Both the position numbers and the translations under genes were made by a program. Below are positions 6,874 through 14,765 of a stretch of 23,618 nt of DNA, in pieces. The notes under the pieces are model-generated. The model saw only the letters and a program-made list of their open reading frames with translations, had not been told where the DNA came from and made no database searches. The DNA is from an uncultured Porphyromonas sp. GTDB taxonomy: Bacteria; Bacteroidota; Bacteroidia; Bacteroidales; Porphyromonadaceae. The DNA lies in the NCBI GenBank assembly GCA_905372565.1, contig CAJPPK010000027.1:1-23618 (forward strand), read 5' to 3'. Numbering within the stretch: the stretch's first letter is position 1; every line of letters starts with the position of its first letter.

Positions 6874-7575
6874 GTGCGCATCGATATCCTCACCGTTGTC
6901 CCCGAGCTCCTAGAGAGCCCCTTGAAGCACTCGATCGTTGGCCGAGCCCAAGAGCAAGGCTTCCTCGAGCTACATATACATAATATCAGAGACTGGTCCA
7001 CGAATAAGTGGCGCCGTGTCGATGATTATCCTTTCGGGGGCGAAGCGGGGATGATCCTCCAGATCGAGCCCATTGACAGAGCGATCTCTGAACTGAAAAG
7101 CCAGCGCCACTACGACGAGGTCATCTATACCTCTCCCGATGGCGAGACCTTCAATCAGGGCATCGCTAACCAGATGAGCCTTCAGGAGAACCTCATCATC
7201 CTCTGCGGACACTACAAGGGGATAGACCAGCGGATACGAGAGCACCTCATCACACGGGAGATCTCCGTCGGTGACTATGTACTCACCGGCGGAGAGCTAC
7301 CCGCGGCTATGATGGTAGATGCCACGGTGCGCCTGCTACCAGGCGTCATCGGTGATGCAGAGAGTGCATTATCAGACACCTTCCAGGATGATCTTTTAGC
7401 TCCTCCGATCTATACGCGTCCCGCAGACTACAAGGGCTGGAAGGTCCCCGACGTCCTCCTATCAGGACATGCAGCCCGTATCGAGGCTTGGAAGATGGAG
7501 TGCGCCCTGGAGCGCACCCAGCGCCTACGCCCCGATCTCTACCGTAAGCACCTAGGTAAAAGCCAAGGGAAATAG
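6874..7575 (+). CDS. trmD: tRNA (guanine(37)-N1)-methyltransferase
   Basis: TrmD uses S-adenosylmethionine to methylate G37 next to the anticodon of tRNAs reading CNN codons, preventing frameshifts. The 233-residue product starts at a GTG (6874) giving MRIDILTVVPELLESPLKHSIVGRA, the standard N-terminus. The trefoil-knot SAM-binding signatures are present: LCGHYKGIDQRI, YVLTGGELPAAMMVDATVRLLPGVIG, and C-terminal LSGHAARIEAWK. In many bacteria trmD sits in a ribosomal operon (rpsP-rimM-trmD-rplS); here it follows a lipoprotein gene by 38 nt. No terminator was seen after it. Confidence 0.96.
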   Translation: MRIDILTVVPELLESPLKHSIVGRAQEQGFLELHIHNIRDWSTNKWRRVDDYPFGGEAGMILQIEPIDRAISELKSQRHYDEVIYTSPDGETFNQGIANQMSLQENLIILCGHYKGIDQRIREHLITREISVGDYVLTGGELPAAMMVDATVRLLPGVIGDAESALSDTFQDDLLAPPIYTRPADYKGWKVPDVLLSGHAARIEAWKMECALERTQRLRPDLYRKHLGKSQGK

Positions 7576-7587
7576 CGAGATATTCCT

Positions 7588-7595
7588 TAATTTTG
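7588..7595 (+). promoter_or_regulatory. -7 promoter element for the CoA-transferase
   Basis: TAATTTTG matches TAnnTTTG exactly and is followed by C, within TTCCTTAATTTTGC, closely resembling the element at 5708. Transcription would start near 7602, giving a leader of about 53 nt. No clear -33 TTTG was seen, partly because the upstream bases are the end of trmD. Confidence 0.55.
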
Positions 7596-7654
7596 CTTCT
7601 GCAAAGGAAATCCGCTATTCTTTTATAGCACACACCCCATAGAAACAGAGAATT

Positions 7655-9151
7655 ATGGCTCTCAAATTCATTACTGCTGATGAAGCAGCTGCCCTAGTGC
7701 AGCACGATGACAACGTAGGCTTCAGTGGCTTCACGCCCGCAGGGTGTCCGAAGGTAGTACCAGGCGCTATCGCTCGCCGTGCCGAAGCAGAGCACGCCGC
7801 TGGACGTCCATTCAAGATCGGTATGTTTACTGGTGCTAGTACCGGAGACCGCCTCGATGGTGCGCTCTCTCGTGCTCATGCTGTCAAGTTCCGTACCCCT
7901 TACCAGTCGAATAAGGATATGCGCGCTGGCATTAACGCTAGTGAGAACCCCTACTTCGACATGCACCTCTCGATGCTCGCACAGGAGCTACGCTATGGCT
8001 TCCTAGGCAAGATCAACGTAGCCATCGTAGAGGCAGCAGACGTCACCGAGGACGGTGAGATCGTGCCCACCTCTGGTGTCGGTATCCTTCCTACGATTTG
8101 CCGTCTAGCAGACAAGATCATCGTAGAGCTAAACGACAAGCATCCTAAGGAAATCCGAGGCATTCACGACCTCTGTGAGCCTCTCGATCCTCCTCACCGT
8201 CGTGACATGCCTATCTATTCACCTAGCGATCGTGTCGGTCAGCCTTTCGTCAAAGTCGATCCAGCGAAGATCGTCGGTGTCGTACGCACTAGCGAACCCA
8301 ATGACGAAGGTTCATTCGCCCCTCTAGATGATGTAACGAAAGCCATCGGTGACAATGTAGCTCGCTTCCTCGTATCCGAGATGGAAGCAGGACGTCTGCC
8401 TAAGGAATTCCTCCCCCTACAGAGTGGTGTGGGGAACGTGGCCAATGCCGTCCTCGGAGCTTTGGGTGACAATAAGCAGATCCCAGCCTTCAATGTTTAC
8501 ACCGAAGTGATCCAGGATGCCGTGATCGACCTCATGAAGAAGGGACGCGTTAAGTTCGCCAGTGGGTGCTCTCTCTCCGTCACTCGCCCCGTGATCCAAG
8601 ACATCTACGCTAACCTCGACTTCTATAAGGACAAGCTCCTCCTACGTCCACAGGAGTATTCTAATAACCCCGAGATCGTACGCCGCCTCGGTGTCATCAC
8701 CATCAACACAGCTCTCGAAGCGGATATCTTCGGCAATATCAACTCAACGCATGTCAATGGCACGCGCATGATGAACGGTATCGGAGGATCAGGCGACTTC
8801 GCTCGTAATGGATACCTATCGATCTTCACCACGCCTTCTACGGCTAAGGATGGCAAGATCTCTGCCTTTGTCCCCATGGTCTCACACCTTGACCACAGCG
8901 AGCACTCTGTGAAGATCATCATCACCGAGTACGGTATCGCTGACCTTCGTGGCAAGAGCCCTCGCCAGCGTGCTGAGGAAATCATCGAGAAGTGTGCACA
9001 CCCCGACTACCGTCCTCTACTTCGTCAGTATCTAGAACTAGGCGTCAAGGGACACACCCCTCAGAATCTCGAGGCTTGCTTCGCTTTCCACCACGAGATC
9101 GCTACATCGGGAGACATGCGTAATGTAGACTTCTCGAAGTATCAGAAGTAG
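7655..9151 (+). CDS. Acetyl-CoA hydrolase/transferase family: succinyl-CoA:acetate-type CoA-transferase
   Basis: This 498-residue protein belongs to the class I CoA-transferase/acetyl-CoA hydrolase family (Cat1, Ach1, AarC). These move CoA between succinyl-CoA and acetate or another short acid through a glutamyl-CoA intermediate. Visible signatures are the N-terminal FSGFTPAGCPKVVP, LQSGVGNVANAVLGAL, the catalytic glutamate E284 in NVYTEVIQDA, and the glycine-rich GIGGSGDFARNGYLS near residue 390. Such enzymes serve acetate, propionate or butyrate production in Porphyromonas, but the acyl partner cannot be read from sequence. Plain hydrolase activity is the alternative. It has its own -7 element and a strong terminator at 9206-9251, so it is probably monocistronic. 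Confidence 0.9.
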   Translation: MALKFITADEAAALVQHDDNVGFSGFTPAGCPKVVPGAIARRAEAEHAAGRPFKIGMFTGASTGDRLDGALSRAHAVKFRTPYQSNKDMRAGINASENPYFDMHLSMLAQELRYGFLGKINVAIVEAADVTEDGEIVPTSGVGILPTICRLADKIIVELNDKHPKEIRGIHDLCEPLDPPHRRDMPIYSPSDRVGQPFVKVDPAKIVGVVRTSEPNDEGSFAPLDDVTKAIGDNVARFLVSEMEAGRLPKEFLPLQSGVGNVANAVLGALGDNKQIPAFNVYTEVIQDAVIDLMKKGRVKFASGCSLSVTRPVIQDIYANLDFYKDKLLLRPQEYSNNPEIVRRLGVITINTALEADIFGNINSTHVNGTRMMNGIGGSGDFARNGYLSIFTTPSTAKDGKISAFVPMVSHLDHSEHSVKIIITEYGIADLRGKSPRQRAEEIIEKCAHPDYRPLLRQYLELGVKGHTPQNLEACFAFHHEIATSGDMRNVDFSKYQK

Positions 9152-9205
9152 CATTCGCTCTCCATCGGCAGGCTCATACAGACGATCAGCCTAGCCTACT
9201 CAAGC

Positions 9206-9251
9206 ACTTCCCCCATAGTCTCACGTGGAGAGACTATGGGGGAAGTTTTTT
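9206..9251 (+). terminator. Rho-independent terminator after the CoA-transferase
   Basis: A perfect 17-bp stem is seen, ACTTCCCCCATAGTCTC pairing with its complement at 9230-9246 around a 7-nt loop, followed by TTTTTT. It lies 54 nt after the stop codon. Confidence 0.9.
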
Positions 9252-9276
9252 ATACCCCAATCAAATAAGGAGAATA

Positions 9277-9342
9277 GGCTAGACTCTTTGCTCCAATAGA
9301 TATACCTTCTTACTTCAATAGATATACCTTCTTCTAGGGAAA
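9277..9342. repeat. Short 22-bp-period tandem array (array B)
   Basis: Three 22-bp rows start at 9277 (GGCTAGACT), 9299 (GATATACCT) and 9321 (GATATACCT). The 18-base string CAATAGATATACCTTCTT occurs exactly twice (9294-9311 and 9316-9333). A weaker fourth row starts at 9343 (GCTA). The core matches array A (GATATACCT at 5348) and the first row resembles GGCTAGCCT at 12521. The array lies between the facing terminators of the CoA-transferase and the M16 peptidase. Confidence 0.65.
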
Positions 9343-9360
9343 GCTACTAAGCTTCCGGAT

Positions 9361-9408
9361 AAAATATCGTCCCCCTGCAAGGCTTACGACACTTGCAGGG
9401 GGACGATA
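9361..9408 (-). terminator. Rho-independent terminator after the M16 peptidase gene
   Basis: A perfect 17-bp stem (9365-9381 with 9392-9408) around a 10-nt loop is followed on the minus strand by TTTTAT. It lies about 40 nt after the peptidase stop codon and ends that transcript. Confidence 0.85.
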
Positions 9409-9445
9409 GCTTAGCGTGAGATAGCTAGGAGGAGTGAGGGGCTAC

Positions 9446-12301
9446 CTACTTCTTCGTGACCTCCTTGGAGCGGAAGATGATCACACGGCGATCCTTCGTC
9501 GCCGTAAATTCCTTGACGAGCTGCTGGACATCCTGAGGACGGACACGCTCCAGCGTAGCATCGTAAGGCGTGACGAAGTCGAGACCATCGGCGAAGTACT
9601 GAGAGAGCTTAGTCAGCCAGTAGTTATTCTTACGGAGGTTCTCAGCGTGAGACTTCTTCAGATTAGCGATAGCCTTATTGAAATGCTCCTGGCTAGGACC
9701 GTCTGCGGCGATGCCTTCGAGTCCCTTAAAGACAAGTCCGTTGAGCTTTTCAGCCTTCGTAGGATCAGTCTGGAACTGGACAAGGAGGTTACGACGCACC
9801 ACAGGGTAACGTGATACCGAGACATTGACACTGACTCCATAGGTACCACCCTCTTCTTCACGAATGGTCTTCACATAGAGCTGATCAAGGATACCCGAAA
9901 GGACATCAGCCGTAAGGAGTGGCTGCAGTTCATAAATCCCCCCGATAGACAGACCATCGAGCACGATTCCGGTCGGAGTAGCCATCTCGGCAGAGTACTC
10001 CTTGGTATGCGTACCGAGACGACCGAGCTTCTGACGCTGGTAGTAAGCCTTATCAGTGTAGGTCTTCTGAGCAGGGAGCGAAGCGATGTACTGCTCTACG
10101 AGTGGACGGAACTTCGTCTCGTCGATATTACCAACGAAGTAGAAGTCGAAGCCACGAGCATTAGCGAAGCGGCTACGATAGAGCTGGAGGACGCGCTCAT
10201 AGTTGACCTCCTTGACTTCCTTCTCCGTCAGTGGGTAGGCTTCAGGATTATCTGGGTACATGAAGCGGACGATGGAGTCTCCGAGGAAGGAGAGCGGATT
10301 GGCCTTCGCAGCTTGTAGTGCGGAGATCGTCTGCTCCTGCCAAGCCTGGAAAGCCTCCTTGTCTGCACGGCGAGCGGTGAAGTTCAGATAGAGGAGCTGA
10401 AGCATCGTCTCGAGGTCATCCTTGGTGGTACTTCCAGAGACAGCATCCTGTACGTCGGAGACATGCGTATTCACCGTAGCGATACGGCCAGAGAGTGCCT
10501 TCTCCAAGGCAGAATCATCGAAGGAGCCAAGCCCACCGAGGTCGGAGACTTCATTGAGCACCTTCAGATCCAGGGTAGCAGGCTTAGAGAAGTTGAAGTA
10601 CCCACCAGGGCGCTTACCTGAGAGTAGGATCTCGTCTTCCTTGAAGTCGGTCTTCTTAATGTAGACCTTCGTGCCATTAGATAGCGTCCAGATCGTCGTG
10701 CCGAACTGAGCATTCTTCTGTTCCTTGACGATGCGTCCCTTCGCTGGGAGCTTATCGAGGAGCTTCTGATTGCTTACTTCGTTCTTAGGAGCAGTGACCT
10801 GCTGAGCCATAGCGGCATGGAATGCCTTGGTGAGGGTCTCGACGCTGGGGATATTAGCCTCAGGCTTGTCTACTCCCATGAGGACTACTAGGACGTTCTT
10901 CTGTAGATCTAGCTTCTTGAGCTCGTCATTGATCTCCTGAAGATCGATCTGAGGTACCATCCCCTGCATAAGCTCGTGGTAGGAAGCGATGTCTAGGAGA
11001 TAGCCCCCGTCGATGAAGTAATCGACGTAGACGTTAGCCCATGTAGCACTGCTTCGCTTATCACGCTCGTTGTAGAGCTTCTTGAGACCGACGAGGAAGT
11101 CCTGCTTAGCACGATCATACTCCCCGGGAGTGATCCCGTACTGCTTGATGCGGAGGATTTCGGCAGCGAGTCCCTTGAGGGTAGGCTCCCACTGACCTTC
11201 CTTGAAGCTAGCAGAGAAGTCCATCGCATCCTTGGTCTTAGCGACGAGGTAGTCACCGATCGAGGCATCAGCGCTAAGGAAAGGAGCGTTAGGCTTCTTC
11301 ACGATGTCGCTGAAACGCTGGTTGAGGACGCTCGTGATGATCTTGTTCACGTAGTCTTCCAGAGGCCCCATGATCGAAGCACGTACCTCGGGAGGGGTGA
11401 CATCGCTCTTGAGAGTGATGCTGATCGCATTCTGCGTAGCTTCCTTATCGACGGCGATACCGACGATAGGCTTCTCGTTGTCCTCGACCTGCACATATAC
11501 TCGCTTAGCAGGATTTACTGGAGCGGGGATGTCAGCGAAGATCTTCTTGAGCTGAGCCTCCGTACGATCGACATCGATGTCCCCTACGATGATGATCCCC
11601 TGGAGGTCGGGGCGGTACCACTTCTTGTAGTAGTCGCGGAGCACCTGATAGGGGAAGCTACGGATGATGTCCATCTTCCCGATGGGCATACGCTGGCCGT
11701 ACTTGTTGTTAGGGTAAGCGATAGCGAGGAGACGCTCGAGGTTACGTGAGTCACCGCTATCACGGGTACGCCATTCCTCTTGGATGACGCCACGCTCATC
11801 GTCGATCTCCTTATCCTCAAGGCTAATGAAGCTACTCCAGTCGTGTAGCACGAGCAGGCAGCTATCCACGACGGAGGGACGAGGAACGGGGATCTTCATC
11901 AGCGTATACACCGTCTGATCGAACGAGGTGTAAGCATTGATATTCCCCCCGAAGCTAGCTCCGACGCTCTCAAGGAAGTTAATGATACCCTTACCAGGGA
12001 AGTTCTTCGTCCCGTTGAAGGCAATGTGCTCGAGGAAGTGTGCTAGTCCCTGCTGGGAATCCTCTTCCTGCATGGAGCCGACCTTTTGTGCGATGTAGAA
12101 CTCGGCACGACCTTTCGGCTCCTCATTATGACGGATGAAGTAGGTGAGTCCGTTCGGCAGCTTACCAATACGTACGGCGGTGTCCACAGGGAGTGTGGGG
12201 AAGCCACCAGGTACTTGGGCGGAAGCGATGTTAGGCACAAACGCTCCGACACCCAGGCATAGCACCGAGAGGACAGATAGAAGAGCTGTCTTTAGTTTCA
12301 T
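9446..12301 (-). CDS. Secreted M16-family zinc peptidase, two-module (pitrilysin-like)
   Basis: The 951-residue protein starts with a signal peptide (MKLKTALLSVLSVLCLGVGAFVPNIASA, cleavage near residue 28), so it acts outside the inner membrane. The first module (about 40-270) carries the inverted zinc motif HXXEH as H88-F-L-E91-H92. A downstream glutamate cluster near residue 169 (DDERGVIQEEW) supplies the third ligand. The N-terminal half also has GGNINAYTSFDQTVY and YRPDLQGIIIVGDID, both typical. The C-terminal half repeats the M16 fold without an HXXEH motif, as expected for the inactive half; FYFVGNIDETKFRPLVEQYIASLP matches the same VGDID position. Large periplasmic M16 peptidases are common in Bacteroidota and probably degrade peptides. 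It is monocistronic, with a promoter at 12353-12360 and a terminator at 9361-9408. Confidence 0.92.
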   Translation of the reverse strand: MKLKTALLSVLSVLCLGVGAFVPNIASAQVPGGFPTLPVDTAVRIGKLPNGLTYFIRHNEEPKGRAEFYIAQKVGSMQEEDSQQGLAHFLEHIAFNGTKNFPGKGIINFLESVGASFGGNINAYTSFDQTVYTLMKIPVPRPSVVDSCLLVLHDWSSFISLEDKEIDDERGVIQEEWRTRDSGDSRNLERLLAIAYPNNKYGQRMPIGKMDIIRSFPYQVLRDYYKKWYRPDLQGIIIVGDIDVDRTEAQLKKIFADIPAPVNPAKRVYVQVEDNEKPIVGIAVDKEATQNAISITLKSDVTPPEVRASIMGPLEDYVNKIITSVLNQRFSDIVKKPNAPFLSADASIGDYLVAKTKDAMDFSASFKEGQWEPTLKGLAAEILRIKQYGITPGEYDRAKQDFLVGLKKLYNERDKRSSATWANVYVDYFIDGGYLLDIASYHELMQGMVPQIDLQEINDELKKLDLQKNVLVVLMGVDKPEANIPSVETLTKAFHAAMAQQVTAPKNEVSNQKLLDKLPAKGRIVKEQKNAQFGTTIWTLSNGTKVYIKKTDFKEDEILLSGKRPGGYFNFSKPATLDLKVLNEVSDLGGLGSFDDSALEKALSGRIATVNTHVSDVQDAVSGSTTKDDLETMLQLLYLNFTARRADKEAFQAWQEQTISALQAAKANPLSFLGDSIVRFMYPDNPEAYPLTEKEVKEVNYERVLQLYRSRFANARGFDFYFVGNIDETKFRPLVEQYIASLPAQKTYTDKAYYQRQKLGRLGTHTKEYSAEMATPTGIVLDGLSIGGIYELQPLLTADVLSGILDQLYVKTIREEEGGTYGVSVNVSVSRYPVVRRNLLVQFQTDPTKAEKLNGLVFKGLEGIAADGPSQEHFNKAIANLKKSHAENLRKNNYWLTKLSQYFADGLDFVTPYDATLERVRPQDVQQLVKEFTATKDRRVIIFRSKEVTKK

Positions 12302-12352
12302 CTCAGTCTTGTGGTTTTTGAAGGGTGAATGATCTCATTGATTAGGTAGTAG

Positions 12353-12360
12353 CAAATGTA
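12353..12360 (-). promoter_or_regulatory. -7 promoter element for the M16 peptidase
   Basis: The minus strand reads TACATTTG at 12360-12353, an exact match to TAnnTTTG followed by C. Transcription would start near 12346, leaving a leader of about 45 nt. No TTTG at the -33 spacing was found. Confidence 0.55.
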
Positions 12361-12434
12361 CAATAAATCCGTTACATCTGACTGCTTCACTTCAGGGAAA
12401 AGTGGGACAAAAACCAAGGGTTATCTCAGGCTCC

Positions 12435-12586
12435 GCCTACTGCTCCCCGAGCAAACCCATACTTCCCAAAATCCAAGGTAGATCTTCGCCCAACCCAAGG
12501 TCTACCTTTACTCCTGAAAAGGCTAGCCTTCCCCAAGTCCACGCCCTACCTTTCCCCTCCTCTCCTCAAGCCCTCAAGCCAGCCAG
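12435..12586. repeat. Degenerate 22-bp-period tandem array (array C)
   Basis: Consecutive 22-bp rows start at 12477 (GGTAGATCTTCGCC), 12499 (GGTCTACCTTTACTCC), 12521 (GGCTAGCCTTCCCC) and 12543 (GCCCTACCTTTCCCC). A weaker row lies at 12565, and earlier TAC cores at 12438 and 12460 are spaced by 22 and then 21. The rows share G at column 1, an A/G-CCT core at columns 6-9 and, in three of them, a C/A-rich end. The plus strand is strongly C-rich and G-poor. It fills most of the gap between the M16 peptidase promoter and the terminator of the RNA methyltransferase gene; the rest of that gap shows no gene. Confidence 0.65.
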
Positions 12587-12642
12587 CTTAATCTACCCTC
12601 GAGCGTCAGGCGAAGCGCTCCGACGACGAAGACCTTAGGCAT

Positions 12643-12690
12643 AAAAAGATCCCCCTATCGTCAGCCTGCTTAGCCGTACGATAGGGGGAT
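12643..12690 (-). terminator. Rho-independent terminator after the RNA methyltransferase gene
   Basis: A perfect 13-bp stem (12649-12661 with 12678-12690) around a 16-nt loop is followed on the minus strand by C and TTTTT. It lies 16 nt after the stop codon of the SpoU-type methyltransferase and ends that minus-strand operon. Confidence 0.85.
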
Positions 12691-12705
12691 GAATCAAGCG
12701 GTCAG

Positions 12706-13497
12706 TTAGCCCCGCCGACGAAGCTCTCCGAGGAGAAGGGCCGTAGCGATAGCGACATTGAGGGACTCGGTATGCTCCTGCGACCGCGGGTAAGGGGGGA
12801 TCGTCACACGGCGGTCAATATGCGGAGCTAGGGAGGGATGTATGCCCTGACCCTCGTTGCCCATGATCAGAAGGAGTCGCTCTGGGGGAGCAGGGAAGGA
12901 GGCTTCGTAGAGATCTTCCCCACCTAGGAAGGTGCCAATGACTGTGCCTTCGAACTGCTCCAGGAAGCTCTCCGTATCGCTCAGCCGATGAAGTCGGACT
13001 CGAGCCAAGGCTCCCATCGTCGCTTGTACGACCTTCGGAGCAAAGGGATCAGCCGTCCCTGGAGCTAAGTAAATATCCTTCACGCCGAACCAGTCCGCCG
13101 TCCGAAGGATCGTACCTAGATTCCCGGGATCCTGTACCCGATCTAGCAGGAGGCTAAGCGAGCCCTCCAGGGGGAGAAAAGCTTGGTTTGAAGCGGACTC
13201 TGGTAGAGCAAAGACCGCAATAAGAGGCTGGGGCTGACGAAGCGAGCTTACCCGAGACCAGTCGAAGCTCTCCCCCACTTCCTCGATCCGCTGAGGTCGC
13301 TTGCCCGAAGGGAGCTGGCGAAGGTGTGGAGCGAGAGCCTGTAGACTCTCGGAGGTACCGACGAGCTGACGACAATCAAAGGCTCCGAGGAGCTCACCTG
13401 TGAGCTTAATCCCTTCAGCGAGGAAGGCTCCCTCGGCCGTACGTCCCTTGACGTCTTGTAGCGCCTTGAGCTCTTTCAGCTCAGCCTTACTTAGCAT
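12706..13497 (-). CDS. TrmH/SpoU-family RNA 2'-O-methyltransferase
   Basis: The SpoU fold uses S-adenosylmethionine to methylate a ribose in tRNA or rRNA. From the ATG at 13497-13495 the product is 263 residues: MLSKAELKELKALQDVKGRTAEGAFLAEGIKLTGELL, then the three knot motifs. These are RVQDPGNLGTILRTADWFG near residue 120, LLLIMGNEGQGIHP near 205, and TESLNVAIATALLLGELRRRG at the C-terminus. The frame is open 36 codons upstream, but the inner start matches the family N-terminus and overlaps the biotin ligase stop by 11 nt, a typical coupled arrangement. The target nucleotide cannot be deduced. It resembles the YsgA/RlmB-like branch, including an N-terminal substrate-binding domain. Confidence 0.9.
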   Translation of the reverse strand: MLSKAELKELKALQDVKGRTAEGAFLAEGIKLTGELLGAFDCRQLVGTSESLQALAPHLRQLPSGKRPQRIEEVGESFDWSRVSSLRQPQPLIAVFALPESASNQAFLPLEGSLSLLLDRVQDPGNLGTILRTADWFGVKDIYLAPGTADPFAPKVVQATMGALARVRLHRLSDTESFLEQFEGTVIGTFLGGEDLYEASFPAPPERLLLIMGNEGQGIHPSLAPHIDRRVTIPPYPRSQEHTESLNVAIATALLLGELRRRG

Positions 13498-14245
13498 CGA
13501 AGCGAACTTCCTTGAATGCATAAGCCCGCTCCCAGCCGTCCTCACGCTGGAGCACGAGGCGTCCCTCAGGAGTGACATCCTTGATCTGCGCACGGAACTG
13601 CCCATTCACATCCGTAAAGGGATGGAAGCCCTCTCTACGGTAGAGGTGCTTCATATAATGGCGATGGACATCCTGATAGCGCCCTAGCAAGAAGTCTGGG
13701 AGAAGCAAACCTAGCTCGCTGTGTAGGCGGATGAGCACCTCGATAGGCATGAGGACTCTACCCGTGATCATACGTAGCGAGATGGCGATAGGTAGCTCGG
13801 GAGGGAAGGATTCGTCGTTGATGTTCATGCCAACACCTATGACCGAATAGTCGACCCTTGTCCCCGTCAGGCTATGCTCTATGAGGATACCGGCGAGCTT
13901 GCGTTCGCCATAGAAGATATCATTAGGCCATTTGACATGCAGGAGCTTCTTCTGCTCTTCGGTCATATAGGATGCGAAGGTGCGCATCACTGCCCAAGCG
14001 GTTAGTTCGCTGACGGCAAACTGCTGCTTACCCTGCAGGTGATCTGAGCGAAGGAGGAAGGAAAAGGTCAGGCTGTCACCTGGGCGAGACGTCCAAGTAT
14101 TACCACGCATACCACGTCCAGCCGTCTGCTCACGGGTGACGACCGTATGAAGCTGGGGAAGCGTACGTCCAGAAGCGATCTGCTCCATCAGGTAGGTATT
14201 CGTACTCTCTACCTGATCGATGAATTCGAGAAGTGAAGTGTCCAT
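13487..14245 (-). CDS. birA: Biotin--[acetyl-CoA-carboxylase] ligase, no DNA-binding domain
   Basis: This enzyme activates biotin with ATP and attaches it to a lysine of biotin carboxyl carrier proteins. The 252-residue product starts directly in the catalytic domain (LLEFIDQVESTNTYLMEQI), lacking the N-terminal helix-turn-helix of E. coli BirA. It is therefore a monofunctional ligase, not a repressor. Visible motifs are the biotinyl-AMP loop GRGMRGNTW (residues 43-51), KWPND (105-109) and KLAGILIE (from K116), followed by VIGVGMNIN. A C-terminal SH3-like domain ends VLQREDGWERAYAFKEVRF. Its stop overlaps the methyltransferase start, and a near-consensus promoter element lies about 45 nt upstream. 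Confidence 0.93.
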   Translation of the reverse strand: MDTSLLEFIDQVESTNTYLMEQIASGRTLPQLHTVVTREQTAGRGMRGNTWTSRPGDSLTFSFLLRSDHLQGKQQFAVSELTAWAVMRTFASYMTEEQKKLLHVKWPNDIFYGERKLAGILIEHSLTGTRVDYSVIGVGMNINDESFPPELPIAISLRMITGRVLMPIEVLIRLHSELGLLLPDFLLGRYQDVHRHYMKHLYRREGFHPFTDVNGQFRAQIKDVTPEGRLVLQREDGWERAYAFKEVRFDAK

Positions 14246-14287
14246 GAGAAAGGGTGAGATAAGGAAAGGATGAGGGGAAGATGACAG

Positions 14288-14295
14288 CGAAGGTA
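14288..14295 (-). promoter_or_regulatory. Probable -7 promoter element for birA
   Basis: The minus strand reads TACCTTCG at 14295-14288, one mismatch from TAnnTTTG, followed by C. A CTTG lies 23 nt upstream as a weak -33 element, inside the end of the neighbouring gene. Transcription would start near 14281, giving a leader of about 36 nt. Confidence 0.4.
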
Positions 14296-14309
14296 GAGGA
14301 CGATGACGA

Positions 14310-14675
14310 CTACTCGGGCAAGGGCTCTAGCTGGAGCTCCGTCCTGTGACGGCGAGAGAGCCCAGCGATGACTCGGTTCCACGAGTGACGAATCAGCTTC
14401 GTCACGAGAGGATCAGGGAGCTGATCCACATAGACACTATTCCAGTGGCGCTTATTCAAGTGATAGCCAGGCTGGATCCCTTCGTAGCGATCTCTTAGCT
14501 CTTCTGCATAATCCGGGTCACACTTGAGGGAGATCCTAGTCTCTCCCTCACCGAGCCAGATAATGATGAAGATCTTCCCAGCTACCTTACAGACGAGGAT
14601 GTCTTCTCCGAATGGCATCTCTTCGGTAGCATGAGGCAGACTAAGACTATAGGAGCGAAGGGTCTCTAGATCCAT
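14310..14675 (-). CDS. MmcQ/YjbR-family protein
   Basis: The 121-residue product matches the MmcQ/YjbR family, small proteins with a cysteine-less, CyaY-like, double wing fold often annotated as DNA-binding; their cellular role is not settled. Hallmarks seen are the N-terminal LRSYSLSLPHATEEMPFGEDILVCKVAGKIF, the central RISLKCDPDYAEELRDRYEGIQPGYHLNKRHWNSVYVD, and a C-terminal helix LVTKLIRHSWNRVIAGL. It is transcribed away from rdgB; its probable -7 element lies across the rdgB start codon. birA follows 64 nt downstream and seems to have its own promoter. Confidence 0.88.
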   Translation of the reverse strand: MDLETLRSYSLSLPHATEEMPFGEDILVCKVAGKIFIIIWLGEGETRISLKCDPDYAEELRDRYEGIQPGYHLNKRHWNSVYVDQLPDPLVTKLIRHSWNRVIAGLSRRHRTELQLEPLPE

Positions 14676-14694
14676 CTATTAGGCTGATTATCCT

Positions 14695-14702
14695 TATTTT
14701 TG
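14695..14702 (+). promoter_or_regulatory. -7 promoter element for rdgB-porZ-plsC
   Basis: TATTTTTG matches TAnnTTTG exactly. Transcription would start near 14709, giving a leader of about 56 nt to the rdgB ATG at 14765. No clear -33 TTTG was seen. Confidence 0.5.
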
Positions 14703-14757
14703 TCCTGCTCTATAGACAATCCCACGCAGGGAAGGTCCTAAGAGGTTCTAACAAGAG

Positions 14758-14765
14758 CAAATGTA
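14758..14765 (-). promoter_or_regulatory. -7 promoter element for the MmcQ-like gene
   Basis: The minus strand reads TACATTTG at 14765-14758, exact to TAnnTTTG and followed by C; the same octamer precedes the M16 peptidase. It overlaps the first base of the rdgB start codon. Transcription would start near 14751, leaving a leader of about 75 nt for the MmcQ-like gene. Confidence 0.5.

Noticed and set aside
12435..12586. CRISPR array at the 22-bp repeats (also considered for 5150-5391 and 18501-18592)
   Set aside because: The rows are directly adjacent without unique spacers, the repeats are degenerate, and no cas gene is in the window.
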